From the NCBI GenBank assembly GCA_034008185.1, contig CM067085.1, positions 56,712,602-56,776,601 on the forward strand: a stretch of DNA of 64,000 nucleotides. The letters are read 5' to 3'. The DNA is from Gorsachius magnificus (lineage: Eukaryota > Chordata > Aves > Pelecaniformes > Ardeidae). Below the pieces are notes generated by a model. It made no database searches, was not told the DNA's origin, and saw only the letters and a program-made list of their open reading frames with translations. Shown here one piece after another: positions 14,201 to 24,000 of the stretch (positions are counted from its first letter, which is position 1; each line of letters begins with the position of its first letter). Both the position numbers and the translations under genes were made by a program.

Positions 14201-14507
14201 TTGTAAACATTACCCAGAGAATATATTTAAATATCATGTCTGGCACAGAAATGCACACTTTATAAAATGTGTCGGCATTTCTCTGAATCTGTTTATTTAA
14301 CCGTTAGAGGTGCGCACTGTGAACGTTTCCCTTGGAAGCCTCTTCTCCCACCCTGCATATTGATGCAGGCACAGACCTCTGTTCGTGCAAGGTCTAGACT
14401 TCCAAATGCGCTCCTTCACCACTTGGGCACCAAAACAGTGTAACAGGTTTTTGAAAACAGTCAGCACATTGGGTGATCCCCGTGAAATCTGGCTATTCAG
14501 TGCTCAC
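5214..14507. other. Unique non-coding stretch with GC-rich patches
   Basis: No gene is supported. Frames of up to 178 codons (minus strand, 11480-12016) have no recognisable domain and overlap frames on the opposite strand. GC-rich patches lie at about 7540-7700, 12290-12520 and 13440-13650. The first contains a 13-bp direct repeat (7550-7562 and 7568-7580, period 18). An AT-rich block at about 13200-13380 is dense in TAATTA/AATTA cores. One octamer ATTTGCAT lies at 8577-8584. A G-rich CTCF-like core is at 14070-14078. The rest shows nothing I can name. Confidence 0.6.
14503..14507 (+). repeat. Left target-site duplication of the solo LTR
   Basis: The five bases CTCAC directly before the LTR start pair with CTCAT directly after its end, with one transition mismatch. 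A five-base duplication fits retroviral integration, and the mismatch fits an old insertion. A 4/5 match could also arise by chance, so the assignment rests mainly on the LTR termini. Confidence 0.6.
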
Positions 14508-14873
14508 TGTCCTGCTTTCGGCTGGGACAGAGTTAATTTTCTTCCTAGTAGCTGGCATAGTGCTGTGTTTTGGATTCAGTACTAGTAGAATGTTGATAAC
14601 ACACTGATGCTTTAGTTGTTGCTGGGTAGTGCTTAGACTAATCTAGGACTTTTTCAGCTTCCCATGCTCTGCCAGGGGCACAAGAAGCTGGGAGGGGGCA
14701 CAGCCAGGACAGGTGACCCAAACTGGCCAAAGGGCTATTCTAGACCATATGACGTCGTGCTCAGGGGGAGTTGGTCAGGGGGAGAGTGATCGCTGCTCAG
14801 GATGGGCTGGGCATCGGTCAGCGGGTGGTGAGCAATTGCACAGTGCATCACTTGTATATTCTGTATATTCCAT

Positions 14874-14911
<38 letters not shown>

Positions 14912-15062
14912 TATTTCCTCTACTTTTTTATTGAACTGTCTTTATCTCAACCCATGGGTTTTACCTTTTTTTCCTCCCCGATTCTCTCCCTCCTTCAGTG
15001 GGATGGGGGAGTGAGCGAGCGGCCGTGCAGTGTTCAGCTGCCTGCCGGGTTAGACCACAACA
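14508..15062 (+). mobile_element. Solo LTR of an avian endogenous retrovirus
   Basis: This 555-bp segment begins with TGT and ends with ACA, the usual inverted dinucleotide ends of a retroviral LTR. It is flanked by a near-perfect 5-bp target duplication (CTCAC/CTCAT). Its sequence, from the pyrimidine-rich start through a CRE-like site (TGACGTCG, 14750-14757) to the terminal CACAACA, resembles an LTR family I recall from many non-galliform birds; this is memory, not a search. No primer-binding site, gag, pol or env follows, so it is a solo LTR left by recombination between two LTRs. The expected polyadenylation signal appears decayed (ATTGAA at 14930-14935), and no TATA box is evident after the CRE-like site. 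The orientation is inferred from the order of these signals. The ERV class is not assigned. Confidence 0.85.
14875..14910 (+). repeat. (ACT)12 microsatellite inside the LTR
   Basis: Twelve perfect ACT units lie in the 3' half of the solo LTR, upstream of the presumed polyadenylation region. The tract lets two overlapping frames run through it as leucine or threonine runs, which explains apparent ORFs at 14713-14934 and 14771-15301. It probably expanded from a short trinucleotide run already present in the LTR family, and its length is likely to vary between individuals. Confidence 0.95.
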
Positions 15063-15067
15063 CTCAT
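15063..15067 (+). repeat. Right target-site duplication of the solo LTR
   Basis: CTCAT directly after the terminal ACA of the LTR matches CTCAC before its start at four of five positions. Confidence 0.6.
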
Positions 15068-16345
15068 GAAGAAGGTAAACTGGCTGAAAAATCGGTCCCC
15101 TTTAGCACGCTGAGCTCCTGGCAAGGGAAGGGCTCTTCTGAACCCCACTGCTCACTGTGTGCCGTACACCATCAGGTACGAGTGAAGGGTCCCCTGCCTC
15201 ACAGCCCGAAAGCTGTCGCTGTCCTTGTGTGGCAGGATTCTCCAGGTGCCACAGGAGTTATCTTGGTGTTATCCATTGCTTTCATCCACAGGACTGCTTA
15301 GAGCTCACTGCAAGACTCCTGCTTAAACAACTGGCTCGTTCCACGCTAAAACCGGCCCTTGCCAATGTAAAATACTGCCTTCCCTCCTCTCGCAAGCAGG
15401 AATTATTTTTTCCTTCAAGAGCTGGCATGCAGGCTCCCTGCACTTCACTTGTAATACAGCACAGGATCTACAAAAGCAGCTTCCAGCTTCACATGCCTTC
15501 AAGTTTATTCTTTCTGGTGAAACTGCGATGTACGTGCCATGATCCAGGGCTCAGCCATGGTTTTCCCTGTTGCATTTCCATTTTCTTCTACAGTTTCATC
15601 ATGCCAGTCACCCGCAAAGTTGTGTATATGCACACGAGCCCGCATGCCAAGATTTACGTCCGTGTTCAGCAGTGACAGCCCCCATTTGCAGGGAGAGCTG
15701 GCAAAAAGAGTCTCAGCATGTACCAATTTAAAAATACAGTATTTTATGATAAGACAAGATTGCTATTATAACTATTATCAGGCGACAGCTCTCAGGAGCA
15801 GTAAAACAGTGTGGGTGGTGGTGGTATTGTGAAAAGAAAGCACAGATTTGGGTCCCTTGATGCCAGGGGTGGGGCAGGGTCCTCCGGGCGTGTCCCTGCT
15901 CCAAGGGTTCTGCCCCTGCCTTCTCCTCACGGGGAAACATGGGCATCTATCACTGTGATCTTTAGAGATCACAAAAGATTGAATTTATTTTCATGATCAT
16001 AATGGACTTAAAGGATATTTTCTTTCTTTAAAGAAAACAAAGGCATTGGTTATTTCAGACCTGAAAAAGATTCACATGCAATTTTTCTCCATCCTGCGGA
16101 CACCAGGAAGCACAATGTCTGATGAAAACTTATTTTGCCACATTTGTCTATCTCTGAACTCACCAGTAGGATCACAGAGATCTGAGAAACTTGTCTGTCA
16201 TAAAGTACCAGGTAATAGCCATTGTGTGTTGTCCTAATTTTAAATACAAATATTTTGAAATTTATATTTCTTGTCACAGCCTTGATGGCTGTTGTGTTAT
16301 TTCTTCACCCCTCCCTCCTTAATGAAACAGAGAAAAATTTTCTGA

Positions 16346-17083
16346 GTGTTATGGAGCGAAACATCATCCTTGTTTAAAATTCTGCCTGCACATCCCAGGG
16401 CGCTGGGTGGAGAGGCCCTCAGACACGCCTGGGGAAGCACAAGGACCAGCAGAGCAGCAGCATCCTCACAAGCAGCATCTCCTTTAGGAACTTGTGGAAG
16501 GAAGCTTCCAAAATACTGCTCACAGAGCAGTCATGGATTAAATGTGGAAACCACGGGACTATTGACAGACATAGCTGCTGGAAGGGAAGAAATCTGGTTT
16601 AACAGCAGCAAGCACAAAAGTGACCCAGCTGCCCCACCGTGGTGTGTGCCCGGGCCCTCGTGTGCATTAGCAAATGCAGAACCTCGGGCTGCAGGCACGT
16701 ACCCCTCCAGCTACGCATCGTCATGTGCCAGCCTTGTGCCAGCTGGGCATTGGCACAGGGGTTTTGACAGCCTTGGAAGTACCACGTCCTGCAGCAACTG
16801 GTTTTGCAGAAATGCCCAAACCAGCTTCCCTAAACACCATGCTGGGAGCTGCTGCCACGGCTTGGTGCTCTGCCTCTGCCTTGCGGCGTGGAGTGGGAGC
16901 ACGTCAGCACTCTGGCACCACAAATCACCCCCCAGGACCCAGCCTTTGGGAGGGCTCCAGCACCACAAATCACCTCCCAGCACTTGGCCTTCAGGGGGTT
17001 TGCCCTTCTGTCTGTGGTTATTTTGCTCACTTCTCTGCCTATGGTTGGCAAATTTCCGTAAGGCAAGTTTCCTGATCTTCTGA
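16346..17083 (+). other. Uncharacterised 245-codon open reading frame, probably non-coding
   Basis: This is the longest ATG-to-stop frame in the window. The predicted protein is rich in Ser, Ala, Pro, Gly and Cys and has no domain I recognise. Near its end a 15-residue motif is duplicated (HHKSPPRTQPLGGLQ then HHKSPPSTWPSGGLP), reflecting a 45-bp DNA duplication. A hydrophobic, cysteine-containing run follows just before the C terminus. Minus-strand frames of 137 and 119 codons overlap the same GC-rich DNA, which suggests that low stop-codon density explains it. No convincing exon boundaries or neighbouring exons were seen. It could be a lineage-specific or non-coding transcript frame, but chance is the simplest reading. 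Confidence 0.12.
16915..17000 (+). repeat. 45-bp imperfect tandem duplication
   Basis: Two copies start with GCACCACAAATCACC at 16915 and near-identically at 16960, giving a period of 45 bp. The first 15 bases are identical; the remainder is diverged but alignable. Because 45 is a multiple of three, both copies read in the same frame within the overlapping 245-codon ORF. Confidence 0.8.
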
Positions 17084-18042
17084 TGCAGTTGGGGAAGAAA
17101 ACCAGTTTCTGGAAACAACAACATTTCAGCTGAACAGTCCAGGTGAATGCAGTCAAAGGGAGCATGACTATTTTATGTTGCCATTCCATATCCTGCTTGC
17201 TTTTTTTCCTGGGTTAAATAAAATACCAACATGCTTTGAGCCCAACAGCAGTGAGCTTTCCCATGTAGCATGGCCTTCCTAATTGTATTTTTTTTTTTAT
17301 TCAGCATCATCAAGTCTGTCTTACAAGAGAGTTTTACCTTTTACCCTTTTTTCCCAATATGTTTTCACTCTTACCCATTCTCAAGAAACACTCGCTAAAA
17401 CAGCCAGACCTAATCTAAATGGCTTCACTCAGACTTCAATCTCCAGGTATCTGGCCTTGCTCGTGTACTACCGCTCTCTTTCTTTCTCTTTGTACAAATT
17501 ATAAAATATATCAAAAATGTGTTCTTATTGTAAGTCTGAAGACATAACCATTATTTCTGACTGGTGTTCAGAGCAAACAAAATTTCTTTATTATAACTTA
17601 TCAAGCCATGCCACTTGTCAATTTTATGAGTTTTTAAAATAACATCTAATGTTAACTTGGCAATGAATCTGTTAAGACATGCTACCCACTCACATTTTAT
17701 TTCGTCTATTAAAGGAAATGATGTATAAACACTATAGGAAAGCATGGATCACACTTTTTAGTATCACATCTAATACAAAGAAATCCAAGCACAAAGAGCT
17801 AAGGGAAAGGAGAGTGCTGTGCACATGTTCCTCTGGGCTGCAGAAACCAACAATTATTTTATCTTGATCCAGCTGCACAGCAAATAGGAACAAATACCCT
17901 ATTGTGGAAAGACTTTATTTTTGGTTTCACAGTATTTACGGAGAATGGGTATTGCTTGCTATAAAAAGTATGTTTAGGTCAGATGGTTACGCTTCAACAT
18001 TTATTTTCTTTTTGGAGATTTATGATTACACTGTTAGACCCT

Positions 18043-18071
18043 GGTTCATGGGTGACCTTCATGCATGAACC
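18043..18071 (+). promoter_or_regulatory. Palindromic cluster of nuclear-receptor-like half-sites
   Basis: Within 29 bp lie GGTTCA (18043-18048), TGACCT (18053-18058, AGGTCA on the minus strand) and TGAACC (18066-18071, GGTTCA on the minus strand). The outer arms GGTTCATG and CATGAACC form a perfect 8-bp inverted repeat. A 12-bp perfect palindrome, TTCATGCATGAA, sits at 18058-18069. Such half-sites are known for RXR, VDR and related receptors, but function here is only inferred from motif density. Confidence 0.25.
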
Positions 18072-21000
18072 CAACTTAGGGCATATACATAGTCCTATTG
18101 ATTTGAATTTTAACATTTATTATAGTGGGGTGAGGTGGAAGTCAATGTGAATAAAAGTAATATACAATGTGCCACCATCATTCTCAGTAATGCAACGATG
18201 GAATTACAGTCGCCTCTTGCTAGAAAAAAGAGCAGACTCCTTTTTTGTGATGAGATATAGATTTTAATCACTGTCAAATATACTGAAGTTCAGTGAATTC
18301 TATTTTGTCCTTACTTACAAATCCACATAAAAATATATTTTTTGCATTTCTGGAGCTGAGAATGTCAGCGGTTCAATTTAATTCTCTCCTTTAAAAAAAA
18401 AGATTTCTGGAGTGGGTATAACACCTACTTCAGACAATTTTACTCTCAGTAGCTGCGCATATTGTCATTCACAAAAAAGACGCATTTAACCTCTCACTTC
18501 AGAAGAGATTCTTTTGTAACGTGAAGTCTGATTAGTTGTGACACAAACTATGTCATCTATATAATTAAGTGCCCTTGTGGGTTAGTCCATGTTGGGAAGA
18601 TGCTGTGACCCTTAATGACGAGTACAAATGAGCAGAGGAACCCAGCCCAAGAGGGAGACGAAGTCTCCCTTGACCGCCTGGTTTTATCCAGCAGAAGATA
18701 CGAACAATATAGAAAGATTTACCTCTTCCAAAGTTCTCTGCAAACACTAATTACTCCTGCAGGTCCTCAGTGAGAAGTGGTGGAGCTCCTGCCCAGGTTA
18801 GCTGGGGTGCGGAGGACTGACCGCTGCAGCCCCCACTCCTCCGCCGGGTCCCGGCGGTGCCCGCTGTGCCCTGAGCGATGCCTCCTCACTTTGGGGAAGC
18901 ATCCACAGCAAAGCACTTCTCTTAGATAACTGCTGAAAAACCCAGAAGGGGACATTTTCAGCTGGGGTACAGGGAGCCACCCTGAGCCACCGCATTGCAT
19001 ATCTTGCTTTTACTCCTGCTGTGTCAATGGGCAATAGTGCTGTGTCCCTTTTCCCCCAGCAGGAATGGTCACTCCTCTGGACTCTGAATAACGAGTCTTT
19101 CTGGGACTGGCGGGGTCAGCATTGCTGGGGCAGCTCTGTGCATGAAACTGGGGAGGAAATTCTTCTTTTGAATACTGCTTCAGCCTTGAATCATATTTGC
19201 AAGGCTTTCATGCATGAGTGTTTGGAGAAAGTGAATACAAAAGCAGGGTAAACACAGCTGAAGCAAATTCATTAAACATTAAAGCAAATATTTGCAGAGA
19301 TTTTGGGTTGCAGCCTTTATACATTTCCAGAATTATAGTAATGGAACATGGGCACGTGTTCAGCTGGCAACAGCGAGATGAAGAAAATCGGCAGGAGCAC
19401 CGAAGGGGCAGTGGAGGGTGGCAGGAGGTGGCTCCTCAGGCCACTGCAGACAGGTTGCTCTGCTCCTCCCTGGGGAACAGACCTCTAGCAAAGTGTCACC
19501 ACTGCTCCTTAGCCATCAGCTTCTTGATCACTGCAAATGGGAGACCACCCCTTGGAGAAGACCAGGAGCAATTTACAACATAGAAATTCATGTATCGAAG
19601 CTTGGAAAAATAAACTGTCTGGTGAAAGGATAAACGAAGCAGCTCTGACGGGCAGGGTAAGGGATGCTGAGGCTCCTGTGGGGCAGGCGGCCCTGGCTTC
19701 CCCCTCCTCTCTGGGCCAGAGAGAGGTGATGAATGGGGAGAGGCACGAGAGAGCAAGGGGAATGGTGAAGGGAAAGGAGTTAAGAGGAGGTGGGCACAAA
19801 CTAAACTCTGCTGAAAAGTACACAGATAAGTATAAATTTAGTTGTCCAATATTTACACGTTGGATCAGCTGGTAATCAGCCGCTATCCATTATTTCAGCC
19901 AGCAGTTGGTCAGATGACATTATTTCAGCCCTGGTGGAAGGACTGAAACTTCTGAAACAGAAGAATGCTGGCCAATATTATCCCAAACATTTTGTGGTGT
20001 TTTTCCTCAGCTCCTAATCTCTGGGTTTAAAAACATTTGCAGGAATGTTCGGATTGTCTCAAAATCTTTGAAGAGGTAACACAGGGGGGAAAAAAAGTAT
20101 CATAACACGATTGACCAAAATACCACAAGGCACAGGCTATATTATTCCACTATCTTTAGCTTTACCTCAAAACCCAGCCTGTATTTTGGGGCATGCACGC
20201 GTTCCTTGACAGAGAGCATTTCTCGTGTCAGAGTGGCGTCAGCCTCCTCTCACTACTGCAGCACAGCTGGGATGGTGTCATCTGCCAAAAACTCTATTAA
20301 AATACATACACGTGTAAGGTACCTGTTTGCAAAGCAGTAGCAAATGGGAGGCTTTATCTCTTTGCAGCGGGTGTACATGTAGAAACACATACAACAGGGA
20401 CAATATAAGCCTTGATGTCAAAATACCTGTTGATATTAATGAGGGTTTCAAATATATCTGTGATACATGAAAGATTTTTTTTTTTAAAAAATCATTTTCA
20501 GAAGCATGTGGGATATTCAGTGCCCCAAAAAGTTACAGCCTGTGACAATTAGGTGCTGCTTGTGTTTTTAAGAGATGATAAGAAATGAGAGGATTGTCTT
20601 GCAATCCAGCTAAAAAATGTATATAAGTATTACTGGCCTGATTCAGGTGATTTTTAGCATCAGTGAAAATCCTCATGAAGTGAAAGTGAGAGGCCTTCAG
20701 AGTTGATCAGGAGGGAATCAGAAGTTTTGTTTTGTAAAACAATAAAAGAAGAGGTTTTAGGAAAAGTTTCTCCATGCTTGCTTTTCACCACCTTTGTACA
20801 GCTATGGCTCGGGCAGCAGAGCAGTGCCTTTCTGTGCATCTTACAACTGGATTTGTAATGGAAATTGCATAGGGGGATTTGAATGACCTGGGGTTTGGCA
20901 CCAAAATTCTGAGAATTAGAAATATGAAACCAGTAAGTTAGCCACTCTGTTGCTGACCCCCATCTGCCTGGATCAGTTCATGTCTCTGGAGCACCAGGGT

Positions 21001-24000
21001 CTCACCAGTGCTGGAAGCAGGAGCGGTGGATGGACGGACCATCCAAATACAACAGAAGAAGCTGAACGGATTCATAAGCTCTTTTCCCTCAAGCTAAGAA
21101 CAAGCTGAGAAGGACGTGGTCCCAGGTTGGTGAAGTGGCTGCCCTCTGCCCACCCCTCCCCAGCCATCCCCGGTGCATGTCCTCCCCTGGGAGCAGCACC
21201 TACCTCCCCCCTTCCACCACTGGGAGCAGTGGCATGGCTCTGGGAGCAGCCACCGCTCACTGGGATGTCCCCAGCACAACTTTTTGCATATATTTCTGTT
21301 TAATGAATTACACATTTATTCCCGTGAACTGATCTTCCCAGGGCAGAAGCCCCACAGAGGTGAACACAACCTGGGGAGCATGGGCGCAGGGGACAGTCAT
21401 CAGAGGGGTGCAGCATCGTGGTGCACCGGCGGCTGTGTCACGGGCATGGTGAGCACAGCTGAGGGCATGGGTGCATGGCAAGGGTCACCCCAGCTGTTTT
21501 TCAAGGTAACACATGATTGGAAGCATCATACAAAATCGACGGCTTTTCAGTGAGCAGCAAAAAGCTTGAGTTAATGACTTATAAATGGTAAGGTGAAGCA
21601 TTTACTACTGCTTTAACATTGGACTAAAGTAACTTTAGAGCATGCAGTAAGGGTTACAAATAACTGTTGTTAACACTTAACTGGAGAAGTGCAAAGAAAA
21701 TCAGAAACTGTTCTTTGACTGCTTACTAGAGGTTATTGTGCAATATTTGTATGTAAATATATGAAAGGGAAGTCATGGGTATAAATTATCTTTACCTCAG
21801 AAAGCATTTTTAGATTGAACAGACATTGCAGGGGTTGAATAACCATGCAGCTTTATCATTTGCTACTTTAGATCTAGCTTTGGTTGAACAGTCATTGACA
21901 ATTGTCTAAATAGGATTCTTAAAACATGTAAGTGGCCCAAATCTGTTGAGAGGATAGCTACAGAACCACCTGGGTGTTAACATTTCCTCCCTGAATACTG
22001 TAGAAACAGTAATTTTGTTCGGGTAATGTTGCTCAGGCTTTCATTTGCATTTTTTCTTAATTTTTAATTTTTAACCCTATTTTCAACAATTTTATTTATA
22101 CTTGACAAATGCAATCTTTTTTTTATTTTACTGTCTGTCAATTTTACCTTAAATTGTGTTTGGTTAGCAAAGCAAATCCAAAGCACGCCGGTTTAATGAG
22201 CACTTTGTAGACCCAGCTGAGACTGATGCCCGGCAGTGGGGTGGCCCCTGTCGAGCCCCTCTCCAGAGGATCTGCACTTCATAACCTCAGCTTGGGGCTC
22301 CTCTTTCTGCTTCTTTTCAGAAGGATCAGCCATGACCTGAGGCTGTGAAAATTCACTTGGCGATCACTTGGTTTTGCTGCGTCTCTCTCCATGTTCGAAG
22401 AGCAGTCCTGGTGGTGTAGAGGTGGTGGTATTTTGGTACAGTTGCCCATTTTTTTGCACCAGCTCTGCCAAATTAGGGTGAACAACCATAAGTATGGCAG
22501 TGGAGGCCTTAAGGAAAGTTAAGCCCAGGTACTGCACAGCTCACACCACTTATCTCTCTACCGTGATAAAAGGATGGAGGATCAAACCTGGCATTACAAG
22601 AGATCAATCTCAGCATTACAAGATGGTCTTTACCACAGAACAAACAATGCCTAAGTGAAAAAAGGGAGACTCTTACGTGTCTTACTTTTGCCATGTCGCT
22701 CAATTTTTTAATATGTATTCATTCATCATTCATTATCCATCCGGCAGCTACACAGAACCACCCCACAACAAACTTAATGACTCCTACGAGGCTGTGATTT
22801 TTAATGTACATACCTTGTTTTCAGTGGGTTGCTGTTATTTTGCATTTATTTCGTGCATATAAAGTGACGAAGCATTCCCCTCATGCTAAAGACTCTAAGA
22901 AACAGGGGAAAGCTAATTGTTTTGAAGCCTGATAAGCAGTGATCAAGGGTTCGTACAGATCCTCAGCAAACACCAGATCCAGACCTCCCCAAGCCCATGA
23001 GACCGATGTGATGGAGAGGCCGGCGGCATGACCCTCTGACCATGTTTCTGTTCTTGCAGGAGCTGTTCATCCATACGCCGTCCTGCATCTCACGGAATGG
23101 CGCAGCCCAATTGTGGCCCTATCCCTGCAGCAGCATGGCATGGTCTGGGGCCAGTGGTGTCGGCTGTGCGGCTGCAGGATGGGTGTGGGGTGGGGGAGAG
23201 GCCGCTGCCACCCCAGTGCCACCAGGACATCTTCCCGCTGTGGCTTTGCTTGCTTTTTGTCCCACATGCTGCTCACTGCACTCCAGGTTTTAAGTGTAGC
23301 CATGTATTTCTGCTCTTTGTCTTATGGAGATATGGGGGAAGAGGCGTTTGCAGGAACATGACCTTTCTGAAAGTTGTGACTACATCACAGAGTGAGCAGA
23401 AAGGAATGATACATGCCAAGGGTGAGAGGAGATGCAGCATGGGAGAAAAACACTGAAGGGCACAATGCTTTGGTAGGGGTGTGGGGGGCAAGGACTCAGG
23501 CAGCTGGTGAACATAGGAAGAGCCCACAGGATCCTGTGTAAGTGCTTCAGGAGGGCTGTGCTGGGCAGGAGAACCAGCCCTACAGGAGGATGCTGCCACC
23601 AGACGGGCTGCTGGTGAGGAGGAGGATGGTCCCAATGCCGCCTGCGAGGGAGGGCTCCGGCTAGGGGGCTGGGGGCTGCCCAGCAATGCTGATCAGGGTA
23701 CAGGGGGGAGTTCACTCCTGATGATGATGGAGGTCCCCATTCAGGTGAGATGAGCCACTTGGCAGCTCTTTCTGAATGGAGACCTGATTTAATCATTATT
23801 ATACCAGTTTCCTTGGGGGAAAAAAAAAGAGACTTGGCTGCTGCTTTCAGCTGTGCAGCTCACCCCCTTCATTTACACCCTCATCAGACCCACATTAGGC
23901 CTCTCAGAGGCACCTCTGATTAGCCTCCCTCTGAAACCACCACGGGGTTCAGGAGGTGCAGAATGTGCTTTTTCACTTGCGTTGCAGAAAGGGCAAAACC

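Noticed and set aside
14713..15301. ORFs with long threonine and leucine runs (14713-14934 and 14771-15301)
   Set aside because: They read through the (ACT)12 microsatellite of the solo LTR. The runs are repeat translation, not a protein.
23047..23300. Pyrimidine-rich TTCTGTTCTTGCAG followed by an open frame, resembling a splice acceptor and exon
   Set aside because: The downstream translation matches nothing, competing frames are open on both strands, and such acceptors are common by chance.
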